Below are positions 56,982-64,000 of a stretch of 64,000 nt of DNA, piece after piece. The first letter of the stretch is position 1. Every line of letters starts with the position of its first letter. Below the pieces are notes generated by a model that was not told where the DNA came from, did not search any database, and saw only the letters and a list, made by a program, of their open reading frames with translations. Source of the stretch: Devosia faecipullorum. Its GTDB lineage: Bacteria > Pseudomonadota > Alphaproteobacteria > Rhizobiales > Devosiaceae. Location of the stretch: positions 124,001 to 188,000 of the forward strand of contig NZ_JACDXV010000003.1 in the NCBI RefSeq assembly GCF_015158295.1, read 5' to 3'. A program made the translations under genes and the position numbers.

Positions 56982-57004
56982 CGTAAAGACGTTAGCGACA
57001 CCCC

Positions 57005-57571
57005 ATGTTCATCCAGACTGAAGCCACGCCCAATCCGGCCACGCTGAAATTCCTGCCGGGCCGCGACGTTCTCGACGGCGAGCCGCGCGATTTCCGCTCT
57101 CCCGAAGCCGCCGATATTTCGCCGCTGGCCACGGGCCTGTTCGGCATTTCGGGGGTGACCGGGGTGTTTCTCGGTTCCGATTTCATCTCGGTGACCAAGG
57201 ACGAGACCAATTGGGCCCATATCAAGCCGGCCATTCTCGGCGTGATCATGGACCATTTCCTCTCCGGCAAGCCGGTCATCATCGAGGGCGCGCCGGACGC
57301 GACCAATCTCGATGAGGTCGAGGAATTCTTCGAAGAAGAAGACAAGGAAATGGTGGAAGTCATCAAGGAATTGCTGGCCACCCGCGTCCGCCCGGCCGTC
57401 GCCATGGATGGCGGCGACATCATCTTCAAGGGCTTCAAGGAAGGCACGGTCTTCCTCCATATGCAGGGCGCCTGCTCGGGTTGCCCCTCCTCCACCGCCA
57501 CGCTCAAGAGCGGCATCGAGAACCTGCTCCGCCATTTCGTGCCGGGCGTGGAATCGGTGCAGCAGGTTTGA
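57005..57571 (+). CDS. nfuA: Iron-sulfur cluster carrier NfuA (NifU-like)
   Basis: A 188-residue protein: an N-terminal Nfu_N domain (MFIQTEATPNPATLKFLPG) and a C-terminal NifU domain with the CxxC motif in GACSGCPSSTATL (residues ~158-161). It carries [4Fe-4S] clusters to apo-proteins, particularly under oxidative or iron stress. An ICE motif sits in its promoter and a terminator follows. It appears monocistronic. Confidence 0.95.
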   Translation: MFIQTEATPNPATLKFLPGRDVLDGEPRDFRSPEAADISPLATGLFGISGVTGVFLGSDFISVTKDETNWAHIKPAILGVIMDHFLSGKPVIIEGAPDATNLDEVEEFFEEEDKEMVEVIKELLATRVRPAVAMDGGDIIFKGFKEGTVFLHMQGACSGCPSSTATLKSGIENLLRHFVPGVESVQQV

Positions 57572-57611
57572 GCGCCTGGCGCGCCCGATAAAGTTACGCA
57601 GCAAGCCAGAG

Positions 57612-57644
57612 GCCCGATGAGCAATCATCGGGCTTCGGTCTTTT
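57612..57644 (+). terminator. Intrinsic terminator of nfuA
   Basis: Stem GCCCGATG / CATCGGGC with a six-base loop, followed by TTCGGTCTTTT, 40 bp after the nfuA stop. Confidence 0.75.
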
Positions 57645-57707
57645 GAGCCATTGGCGCGGGCCTCCAAACCCGCTATCTGCCTTTTTCCGCCAGCCCCCGG
57701 ACCCAAT

Positions 57708-58901
57708 ATGCCCGTCACCACCACGATCGAAAGCCTCGGCCACAAGGGCGAGGGCATTGCCCTTGTCGAGGGAAAGCGGGTCTTCGTGCCCTTCGCCCTG
57801 CCTGGCGAACAGGTGAGGATCGAGATCGAGGGGGATCGCGGCACGCTGGTGGAAGTGCTGTCTGCCGCGCCCGAGCGCGTCGCGCCGTTCTGCCCCCATT
57901 TCAGCCGTTGTGGCGGGTGCCAGGTGCAGCATCTGGACGAAGCCAGCTATGTCGCCTTCAAGACCGGCCTCGTCGAGACGCCGCTGCGCCAGGCCGGGAT
58001 CGAGGCGAAAGTCTCCCGCTTCATCCGCGCCCATGGCGCCGGCCGCCGTCGCGCCACCCTGCATGCCCGCCGCGATGGCGCCGGCTATATGCGCAGCAGA
58101 AGCCATGAGCTTCTCGATCTCGATGCCTGTCCGATCCTTGTGCCAGCTCTGGCCCGCGCCCCCGAGATCGCCCGGGCGCTGGGCGCCGCCATCGGGGAAT
58201 GCGACCTGGCCTTTACCGCCAGCAATGGCGGGATCGACGTCGCCATCCGCAAGGCGCCCAAGCATGTGCGCGTCGAAAAACTGGTGCCACTGGCCAATGA
58301 TCTGGGTCTTGCCCGGCTGGCGCTGGACCGGGAAATGGTCCTGTTGCGTCAGCAGCCGACCATTTCCATGGGCCGCTCGGAAGTGGACCTGCCCATCGGC
58401 TCGTTCCTGCAAGCCACCGCCGAGGCCGAACAGGTCCTGGCCGAATATGTCATCGCCGCCATGAACAAGCCCAAGACCATTGCCGACCTGTTTTGCGGCA
58501 TCGGGCCTTTCGCCCTGCGGCTGGCGGAACTGTCGCCCGTCTATGCCGCCGACAGCGACAAGCCGGCGGTACAGGCGCTGGACAAGGCAGCGCGCCACAC
58601 CCGGGGGCTCAAGGCGATCACCACCAGGGCGCGCGATCTGTTCCGCGATCCGCTCACCCGGTTCGAACTGGCCTTCGACAGCGTCGTGCTCGACCCGCCC
58701 CGCGCCGGGGCCGAGGCGCAGGTGAAAGAGATCGCCGCCTCAAAGCTGGCCCATGTGGTCATGGTGGCCTGCGACCCGCGCAGCTTTGCCCGCGACGCGG
58801 CGCTGCTGGTTCAGGCTGGGTTCATCTTGAGCGACCTAATAGCGGTGGATCAGTTCGCATTTTCGACCCATGTCGAATTGGCCGCGACGTTCCGGCGCTG
58901 A
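57708..58901 (+). CDS. Class I SAM-dependent RNA m5U methyltransferase (TrmA/RlmD family)
   Basis: A 397-residue protein. The N-terminus is TRAM-like (IESLGHKGEGIAL). The Fe-S cysteines are C-P-H-F-S-R-C-G-G-C (~65-74), with a fourth in LDACPILVP. The SAM fold has DLFCGIGPFALRLAE, VVLDPPRAGAE, and the catalytic nucleophile in VACDPRSFARD (~360). It methylates uridine in tRNA or rRNA; which one cannot be decided from sequence alone. Start ATG 57708. Confidence 0.92.
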   Translation: MPVTTTIESLGHKGEGIALVEGKRVFVPFALPGEQVRIEIEGDRGTLVEVLSAAPERVAPFCPHFSRCGGCQVQHLDEASYVAFKTGLVETPLRQAGIEAKVSRFIRAHGAGRRRATLHARRDGAGYMRSRSHELLDLDACPILVPALARAPEIARALGAAIGECDLAFTASNGGIDVAIRKAPKHVRVEKLVPLANDLGLARLALDREMVLLRQQPTISMGRSEVDLPIGSFLQATAEAEQVLAEYVIAAMNKPKTIADLFCGIGPFALRLAELSPVYAADSDKPAVQALDKAARHTRGLKAITTRARDLFRDPLTRFELAFDSVVLDPPRAGAEAQVKEIAASKLAHVVMVACDPRSFARDAALLVQAGFILSDLIAVDQFAFSTHVELAATFRR

Positions 58902-59043
58902 CCCGCGCCGGATCACAAATACCAAAAGGGCCGCAAAGGCCCCGCAACCCTGCCGCATTCACTGCGTTATATGCGGCATCAAGCAAAGTTCGAACAGATG
59001 TGGTGGCGAGCGGGAGGGCGCGATCACCAGACGGAGATCTATT

Positions 59044-59433
59044 GTGACCAAGACAAAAACCTTTCTCATCGCCGGCGCGTTGCTCAGCGCCATGGCGCTT
59101 CCCACCTTCGCCCAGGAGGCCAATATCAACGGCACTTGGATCGATGCCGAAGGCACCAGCTTCACCTTCAAGCTCTGTGGCGACGGCACCGATCTCTGCG
59201 GCGTACTCAACGACATCCAGGGCGCTTCGCGCACGGCGGAAAATCTGACTTTCGTCGATCAGGAAGTGGTGAAGGCCGAGCAGACCGCGCCGGGCCGCTG
59301 GGAAGGCACGATCAATTATGGCGGCCGTCAGGCCGGCGCCAAGGTGACCCTGGTCGCCCAGGACGCCATCAAGATCACCGGCTGCCAATTGGGAATCCTG
59401 TGCCAGTCGATCACCTTCTACAAGGCGAGCTGA
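59044..59433 (+). CDS. Secreted DUF2147-like protein
   Basis: A 129-residue protein from GTG 59044, with GGAG 9 bp upstream. The signal peptide is TKTKTFLIAGALLSAMALPTFA. The mature part matches the DUF2147 layout: NGTWIDAEGTSFTFKLCGDG, DLCGVLNDIQG, then a paired-cysteine beta sheet (ITGCQLGILCQSITF). The family is periplasmic, with unknown function. A strong terminator follows. Confidence 0.82.
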   Translation: MTKTKTFLIAGALLSAMALPTFAQEANINGTWIDAEGTSFTFKLCGDGTDLCGVLNDIQGASRTAENLTFVDQEVVKAEQTAPGRWEGTINYGGRQAGAKVTLVAQDAIKITGCQLGILCQSITFYKAS

Positions 59434-59450
59434 ACGCCCAAGAAAGGCAA

Positions 59451-59476
59451 AAGCCCCGGTTGGGCCGGGGCTTTTT
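59451..59476 (+). terminator. Intrinsic terminator of the DUF2147 gene
   Basis: A 9-bp stem AAGCCCCGG / CCGGGGCTT with a five-base loop and following T tract, 18 bp after the stop codon. Confidence 0.88.
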
Positions 59477-59516
59477 CATTGCAGCCTGTCGGCCTGTCGA
59501 CCGGCTCCTCCCCTCC

Positions 59517-59601
59517 ATCGTTATGGCCCGGCTCGTCCGGGCAATCCATCTTGCCGGGACATGGGCCAATCCGACAAGCGGATGGTGACGACATGGGGAA
59601 A
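59517..59601. repeat. Dispersed palindromic repeat
   Basis: It contains GCCCGG-CTCG-TCCGGGC followed by a second arm around CCGACAAGCGG. The wording (ATGGCCCGGCTCGTCCGGGC) belongs to the REP-like class common between genes in Hyphomicrobiales. It lies between convergent genes. Confidence 0.55.
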
Positions 59602-59618
59602 TCCTGCGGGCGACGTTT

Positions 59619-60443
59619 TCAGCAGACGCTGGCCACGCGCTCCTTGATCACCGCCAGCACCTCGTCGCCGTCGCGCTGCCACCAATTGTCCCGGGAGAAG
59701 ATTTCCACCTCCTGGGGGCCAAAAAAGCCGGCATCCTCGATCATCTTGCGAATGCCTTTGAGATCGATCACCCCGTCGCCCATCATGCCGCGATCGAGCA
59801 GCATGTCCTTGGTCGGCACCAGCCAGTCGCAGATGTGATGGGCGAAGATGCGCTTCATCCGCCCGGCGCGGGCAATGGCGCCAGCGAGATTGGGATCCCA
59901 CCAGACATGATAGACGTCGATGGCGACGCCCACCGTCTCGCCCAGCATTTCGCAGATATCGAGCGCCTGATCTATAGTGTTCACGCAGGCGCGGTCGGCG
60001 GCATACATGGGATGGAGCGGCTCGATGGCGATCTTGACGCCCGAGGCCCTTGCATGGGGCAGCATGGCGGCGATGCCGTCGGCCACCATCTGGCGCGCGC
60101 CGCCAATGTCGCGGCTGTCCTCGGGCAGGCCGCCGACCACGAGCACGAGACAATCGGCATTGAGCGCGGCGGCTTCGTCGATGGCGCGCAGATTGTCGTC
60201 GATATTGGCCTGCCGCCCCTGCGCTGTCGCGGCCGGGAACATGCCGCCCCGGCAGACGCCGGTGACCTGCAAGCGGTTCTCGCGCACGATGCGCGCCGCC
60301 TCATCGAGGCCGATGGCGGCGATCTGGTCGCGCCAGGGCGAGATGGCAGTAATGCCGGCGCGCAGGCACCCATCCACCGCCTCGGCAAACCCCCATTGCT
60401 GGCGGGTGGTGGCCAGGTTAAGCGATATCTTGCGTTCGGTCAT
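59619..60443 (-). CDS. Sugar phosphate isomerase/epimerase family protein (AP-endonuclease-2-like TIM barrel)
   Basis: A 274-residue TIM barrel: ISLNLATTRQQWGFAEAVDG at strand 1 and the metal-ligand set Glu in KIAIEPLHPMY, Asp/His in AIDVYHVWWDP, His in FAHHICDW and Glu near EVEIFSRDNWW. The family isomerises keto-sugars or dehydrates inosose (IolE/IolI type). It is the last gene of a three-gene operon; its ATG overlaps the DUF993 stop (ATGA). Confidence 0.87.
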   Translation of the reverse strand: MTERKISLNLATTRQQWGFAEAVDGCLRAGITAISPWRDQIAAIGLDEAARIVRENRLQVTGVCRGGMFPAATAQGRQANIDDNLRAIDEAAALNADCLVLVVGGLPEDSRDIGGARQMVADGIAAMLPHARASGVKIAIEPLHPMYAADRACVNTIDQALDICEMLGETVGVAIDVYHVWWDPNLAGAIARAGRMKRIFAHHICDWLVPTKDMLLDRGMMGDGVIDLKGIRKMIEDAGFFGPQEVEIFSRDNWWQRDGDEVLAVIKERVASVC

Positions 60444-61609
60444 GCCGACACTCCATGCACGGCCAGAACTGCCTTCATCCTCTGGATCGCCAGATCGGGG
60501 TCGGCCAGCACCCGCGCCTTGTCGGCGAGCCGGAACAATTCGGCCAGATGCTGGAGCGAGCGGGTCGATTCCTGGCCGCCGACCATGGTGAAATGGTCCT
60601 GCAATCCGTTGAGATAGGCGAGAAAGACCACGCCGGTCTTGTAGAAGCGTGTCGGGGCCGCAAAGATATGGCGCGAGAGCGGCACGGTGGGCTCGAGAAT
60701 ATCGAAGAATTCCTTGTTGTCGCCCCGCCCCAAAGCCGCCAGCCCCGCCGAGGCCGCCGGAGCGATGGCGTCGAAAATGCCCAACAGGGCGTGCGAATAG
60801 CCCTTTTCGTCCCCTGCGATCAGTTCGGCATAATTGAAATCGTCGCCGGTATACATTTTCACGCCCGCCGGCAGACGGCGGCGCATGGCGATTTCCTTTT
60901 CCGCCGAGAGCAGGGAAATCTTGATGCCATCCACCTTGTCGGCATGGGCGGCGATGACATCGAGACAGGTATCCATGGCCCGGTCATGGTCGATATTGCC
61001 CCAATAGCCCTGGAGGGCCGGGTCGAACATTTCCCCCAGCCAATGCAGGATCACCGGCTGCGCCACATTGGCGAGCACGTGGCCATAGACGCGGGCATAA
61101 TCGTCGGGCGATCTGGCGGCGGCGGCCAGGGCGCGGCTGGCCATGAGGATGACACGACCGCCTTCGCCTTCCACGAATCCCACCTGTTCGTCATAGGCGC
61201 GCAAGATGTCGTCGATGGTGACATCGGGCCCGGGCGCGAGATGATCGGTGCCGGCGCCATAGGCGATCAACGCGTCCTCGCGTCCCCGCGCTTCGGCCTG
61301 GGAGCGGCGGATCAATTCCCTGGCTTCGGCCCAGCCCAGACCCATGCCGCGCTGCGCCGTATCCATGGCTTCGGCCACGCCCAGCCCCAGATCCCAGAGC
61401 CGGTGCCGGAATGCCAGGGTCCGGTCCCAGTCGATGGCGGGCGTCAGCCAGGGATCGTTGCCGGCCAGCGGATCGGCCACCACATGGGCGGCGGCAAAGG
61501 CGATGCGCGGGAAATCGCTGGCCTTGAACTTGACGAAAGGTATGGGGTCGCCGCTCACCCGATAGGGGCTGATGGAGCGGTCGGGATTGGGCAGGTTGAT
61601 CGTCGGCAT
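60440..61609 (-). CDS. DUF993 protein (dihydrodipicolinate-synthase-like aldolase family)
   Basis: A 389-residue protein of the DUF993 family. The layout is a TIM barrel related to class I aldolases; GVAEAMDTAQRGMGLGWAEA and DKVDGIKISLLSAEKEIA, with the Lys in GIKIS as candidate Schiff-base residue, followed by GVKMYTGDDFNYAELIAGD. No DUF993 enzyme is characterised to my knowledge. The operon setting with a sugar dehydrogenase and isomerase suggests cleavage of an oxidised sugar or polyol (inference). Start ATG 61609. Confidence 0.85.
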   Translation of the reverse strand: MPTINLPNPDRSISPYRVSGDPIPFVKFKASDFPRIAFAAAHVVADPLAGNDPWLTPAIDWDRTLAFRHRLWDLGLGVAEAMDTAQRGMGLGWAEARELIRRSQAEARGREDALIAYGAGTDHLAPGPDVTIDDILRAYDEQVGFVEGEGGRVILMASRALAAAARSPDDYARVYGHVLANVAQPVILHWLGEMFDPALQGYWGNIDHDRAMDTCLDVIAAHADKVDGIKISLLSAEKEIAMRRRLPAGVKMYTGDDFNYAELIAGDEKGYSHALLGIFDAIAPAASAGLAALGRGDNKEFFDILEPTVPLSRHIFAAPTRFYKTGVVFLAYLNGLQDHFTMVGGQESTRSLQHLAELFRLADKARVLADPDLAIQRMKAVLAVHGVSA

Positions 61610-61642
61610 GGGGGCGTGTCCTTGAAATCTCAACATCTGCGG

Positions 61643-61743
61643 TGTCATCCCGGCGCCGGCCGGGATCCATGTCCTTGCTCCGCCGCGCCATCAGGCTTGG
61701 GGGATGATCGTCCGCATGGATTCCGGCCTGTGCCAGAATGACA
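61643..61743. repeat. Head-to-head pair of 29-bp palindromic repeat units
   Basis: Unit 1 (61643-61671) and the reverse complement of unit 2 (61715-61743) share 24 of 29 bases and are 43 bp apart. The same unit, orientation and near-identical spacing occur at 35867-35966. It lies inside the catabolic operon between the dehydrogenase and DUF993 genes. Confidence 0.75.
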
Positions 61744-61769
61744 CCCGTGAAGGGAGGGGCTCCGCGCCC

Positions 61770-62921
61770 TCAGAATTCCAGCTTGGGAACATCGAGCCAG
61801 CGCCGTTCCTGCCAGCTTTTCAGGCCCAGTTCGGCCAATTGCACGCCCTTGGCGCCGGCTTCCAGCCCATAGGGCCAGGGCGCGTCCTCGGCGACATGGC
61901 GCAGGAACATTTCCCATTGCGCCTTGAAGCCGTTATCGGCCGGCCAATTGTCGGGAACTTCCTCCCAGTCGTTGAAGAAGTTCATCGTCTGCGGCTGGTC
62001 GGGATTCCACACCGGCTTGGGGGTGTTGACGCGATGCTGGGTCCAGCATTTGTGCAGGCCCGCCACCGCTGATCCATGCGTGCCATCGACATGGAAGGTC
62101 ACCAGATCGTCGCGGCGCACGCGGGTGGTCCAGCTCGAATTGATCTGGGCGATGATGCCACCTTCAAGCTCGAACGTGGCATAGGCGGCATCGTCCGTGT
62201 CGCAATCGAAAACCTTGCCGTTTTCATCGACGCGCTGCGGGATATGGGTGGCGCCCAGGCAGGACACGGCCTGCACTTCGCCGAAGAGATTATCCATCAC
62301 ATAGCGCCAGTGACACAGCATATCGAGGATGATGCCGCCGCCGTCATTCTTGCGGTAATTCCAGCTCGGGCGCTGCGCCTTCTGCCAATCGCCCTCAAAG
62401 ACCCAATAGCCGAACTCGCCGCGCACCGACAGGATCTTGCCGAAAAAGCCGCTGTCGCGCAGCATTTTGAGCTTTTGCAGGCCCGGCAGGAACAGCTTGT
62501 CCTGCACGACGCCATGCTTGAGACCGGAGGCGCGGGCGGTCTTGGCCAGGTTCACCGCAATGTCGAGATCATCGGATGTCGGCTTTTCGCAATAGACATG
62601 CTTGCCGGCGGCAAGGGCGCGTTCCAGCAGCCCGGCGCGCATCAGCGTCGTGCCCGCGTCGAAAAAGATCGTGTCGTCGGGATTGGCCAGGGCCGCATCG
62701 AGATCGGTGCCCCAGCGGACGATATTGTGCTTCTTGGCCAGGGCTTCGATCTTGTCGCGGTCGCGGCCCACAATGATGGGGTCGACGACCAGCCGGTCGC
62801 CATTGCTCAACCCGATGCCGCCCTGGTCGCGGATCGCCAGGATCGAGCGCACCAAGTGCTGGTTGTAACCCATGCGTCCGGTGACGCCATGCATGATGAT
62901 GCCAATGCGCTGTTCTGCCAT
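61770..62921 (-). CDS. Gfo/Idh/MocA family oxidoreductase (catabolic operon)
   Basis: A 383-residue NAD(P)-dependent dehydrogenase, longer at the N-terminus of the Rossmann fold than usual (IGIIMHGVTGRMGYNQHLVRS). The catalytic Lys is in KHVYCEKPTSDD (~115), and GGGIILDMLCHWRYVMDNLF supplies the His-containing region. It is the first gene of the operon with DUF993 and the TIM barrel. The promoter contains the TGGTTACTTA operator-like element at 62957-62968. Substrate unknown, probably a sugar or polyol. Confidence 0.87.
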   Translation of the reverse strand: MAEQRIGIIMHGVTGRMGYNQHLVRSILAIRDQGGIGLSNGDRLVVDPIIVGRDRDKIEALAKKHNIVRWGTDLDAALANPDDTIFFDAGTTLMRAGLLERALAAGKHVYCEKPTSDDLDIAVNLAKTARASGLKHGVVQDKLFLPGLQKLKMLRDSGFFGKILSVRGEFGYWVFEGDWQKAQRPSWNYRKNDGGGIILDMLCHWRYVMDNLFGEVQAVSCLGATHIPQRVDENGKVFDCDTDDAAYATFELEGGIIAQINSSWTTRVRRDDLVTFHVDGTHGSAVAGLHKCWTQHRVNTPKPVWNPDQPQTMNFFNDWEEVPDNWPADNGFKAQWEMFLRHVAEDAPWPYGLEAGAKGVQLAELGLKSWQERRWLDVPKLEF

Positions 62922-62956
62922 TCCGTTCTCCCGCGTCCCCGCTCGGTGTAACTGAT

Positions 62957-62968
62957 TGGTTACTTACC
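62957..62968. promoter_or_regulatory. Operator-like element A (TGGTTACTTACC)
   Basis: This 12-mer lies 36 bp upstream of the dehydrogenase start. It overlaps an inverted repeat GTAAC-TGATTG-GTTAC (62948-62963). Ten consecutive bases and the final C recur at 63903-63914 upstream of the right-edge gene, which suggests a common regulator. Confidence 0.5.
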
Positions 62969-63032
62969 TATAGCGGGCGCGGGACGTCGTCAAGCGGGCA
63001 GAGCTGCGACCTTGGTCGGTGGTCATCGGTGC

Positions 63033-63779
63033 TCAGAGACCGAGCACCATTTTGAGGCCCATGAGACCAAGAAAAATGAGGATCATCAGATCGAAGGTGC
63101 GGCGGTCGAGCCGGCCGGCCAGCGCCTGGCCCAGCGGCATGAAGACCAGTACCGGGATCATGGCGAGCAGCGCCTCAAAGACCCATGCCCCCTGCATGAT
63201 TCCGCTCAGCACCAGCGATGGCAATTGCACGAGGCCCAGCACCAGGAACATGACGGAGACGGCGTAGACATGGGCGGCGCGGTCGAGACCCATGGCATGG
63301 ATGAAAGTGACGCCGACCGGCGCCGAAATGCCGGTTGCCCCCTGCAAGAGACCGCTGCCAAAGCCGGCCACGGGCCCGGCGCGCCGGGCCAGGGCCTCAT
63401 CGACCCGCAGATGCGGCCGGGCGACCTTGAGCAGGAAATAGGCCAGCAGCAAGAGGCCCAGCGACAGGATCAGCACCCGTTCCGGCAGGGTTCGGAGCAG
63501 CCAGGTGCCCAGCACCACGCCGACGCCGCCGGCCACGAGAAAGGCCGGCAGGAAACCCAGCCGCGTATCGGCCCGCGCCGCCCGGAACTGCCACATCTGC
63601 ATGGAATTGGTCAGCGCCTGGGTGATGGCGAGGATGCCGACGGCGTGCTGGAGGCCGAAGACCGAGGCCAGGACCGGCAGCGCCACCAACGGCAAGCCCA
63701 TGCCGGTGGCGCCCTTGACCACGGCGCCCGCCGCCAACGCCAGGCCCATGATCGTCATGCGTTCGAGATCGAAATCCAT
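63033..63779 (-). CDS. TauE/SafE (TSUP) family permease
   Basis: A 248-residue membrane protein with eight predicted helices in two repeats. The TSUP motifs are GAVVKGATGMGLPLVALPVL at the front and GFGSGLLQGATGISAPVG in the second repeat. The family exports sulfite or organosulfonates or imports sulfo-compounds. ATG 63779 is chosen; a TTG at 63791 also opens the frame. It lies upstream of the catabolic operon on the same strand, with that operon's promoter between, and may move its substrate or product. Confidence 0.87.
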   Translation of the reverse strand: MDFDLERMTIMGLALAAGAVVKGATGMGLPLVALPVLASVFGLQHAVGILAITQALTNSMQMWQFRAARADTRLGFLPAFLVAGGVGVVLGTWLLRTLPERVLILSLGLLLLAYFLLKVARPHLRVDEALARRAGPVAGFGSGLLQGATGISAPVGVTFIHAMGLDRAAHVYAVSVMFLVLGLVQLPSLVLSGIMQGAWVFEALLAMIPVLVFMPLGQALAGRLDRRTFDLMILIFLGLMGLKMVLGL

Positions 63780-63902
63780 CACCGCCCTCAATATCGATAA
63801 CGAACCGGTTCACCAGGCCCGCGCCCCAGCAAAATCTAGTGCGAAACACCCGTGAATGACAGCCGTTTAGGCCATCAACGGAACAAATGATAGCTCACCG
63901 TC

Positions 63903-63914
63903 TGGTTACTTAAC
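63903..63914. promoter_or_regulatory. Operator-like element B (TGGTTACTTAAC) with adjacent -35 box
   Basis: It repeats element A at 62957-62968 with a single difference. The core GTTA-CT-TAAC is palindromic. A perfect TTGACA follows at 63917-63922; the -10 region 17-18 bp later is weak. It lies 76 bp upstream of the gene starting at 63991 and also in front of the divergent TauE/SafE gene. Confidence 0.5.
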
Positions 63915-63990
63915 GCTTGACAGGCCATTCCATCGCTCGCAATCTGCCGCTCGAGGGCCACAAGAAGCGGCCCCGAAACATGGGAGGACT

Positions 63991-64000
63991 ATGACGATGA
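63991..64000 (+). CDS. Start of an unidentified gene cut by the right edge
   Basis: ATG at 63991 preceded by GGGAGGA with 5-bp spacing, an excellent ribosome-binding site. Only MTM can be read. Its promoter shares an operator-like element with the DUF993 operon, so it is probably a regulator, transporter or enzyme of the same pathway. Confidence 0.55.

Noticed and set aside
63880-63900. EcfG promoter near the right edge (GGAAC at 63880)
   Set aside because: The nearest downstream match is CGTC at 14-bp spacing, so both spacing and sequence are wrong.

Overview
The window is GC-rich, densely packed bacterial chromosome. Several features together point to an alphaproteobacterium of the order Hyphomicrobiales: an MbfA-type ferritin/VIT1 exporter, Irr-type iron-control motifs, a consensus EcfG general-stress promoter, a RegB/RegA redox pair, an HWE-type kinase, the rnd-lptC-lptA-lptB-rpoN run and abundant dispersed palindromes. 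Devosiaceae is my best guess from overall protein character (inference only). There are no rRNA or tRNA genes, no insertion sequences, no phage genes and no CRISPR array.

Layout. 1-10.8 kb is metal and envelope related: partial mbfA, a DUF2946-like protein with a DUF1775-PCuAC copper-chaperone fusion, a DadA-type oxidase, an extensin-like protein, an O-antigen-ligase-like membrane protein and a sitABCD Mn/Fe importer behind a Fur/Mur-like palindrome. Directly after sitD, a consensus EcfG promoter precedes two 24-residue membrane peptides flanking a larger membrane protein. 10.9-17.7 kb holds assorted oxidoreductases (Gfo/Idh/MocA, YghZ-type aldo/keto reductase, LLM flavoprotein), the tRNA hydroxylase trhO and a LysR regulator. 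17.9-28.1 kb holds PBP1A with a repeat-rich tail, two Tat-lipoprotein L,D-transpeptidases, a YgjP-like peptidase, regB/regA and lepA.

28.3-52.6 kb contains information-processing genes. On the minus strand the order is metK, trmB, (small genes), rimP-nusA-ylxR-infB, a long interruption, then rpsO and pnp. The interruption occupies the place where rbfA and truB normally sit. It holds miaB-phoH-ybeY-corC on the plus strand, an FhuF-like reductase, orphan TadE/TadG proteins, a YtrA-type regulator with its ABC transporter, a small EamA protein and an HWE kinase. rimP-nusA has an attenuator-like leader. 52.8-59.5 kb carries rnd-lptCAB-rpoN, with a perfect sigma-54 promoter before rpoN, then nfuA with a near-perfect Irr/ICE motif, an RNA m5U methyltransferase and a DUF2147 protein.

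59.6-64 kb is a catabolic locus of unknown substrate: a TIM-barrel isomerase, a DUF993 aldolase-like protein and a Gfo/Idh/MocA dehydrogenase in one operon, then a TauE/SafE permease. A 12-bp operator-like element is shared between the operon promoter and that of a gene starting at the right edge.

Start codons were chosen by ribosome-binding site and family length; several genes (rimP, ylxR, phoH, one L,D-transpeptidase) appear to use TTG. The strongest candidate for something undescribed is the EcfG-driven twin micropeptide/membrane-protein operon at 9.6-10.8 kb, followed by the DUF993 locus and the fragmented translation supercluster.
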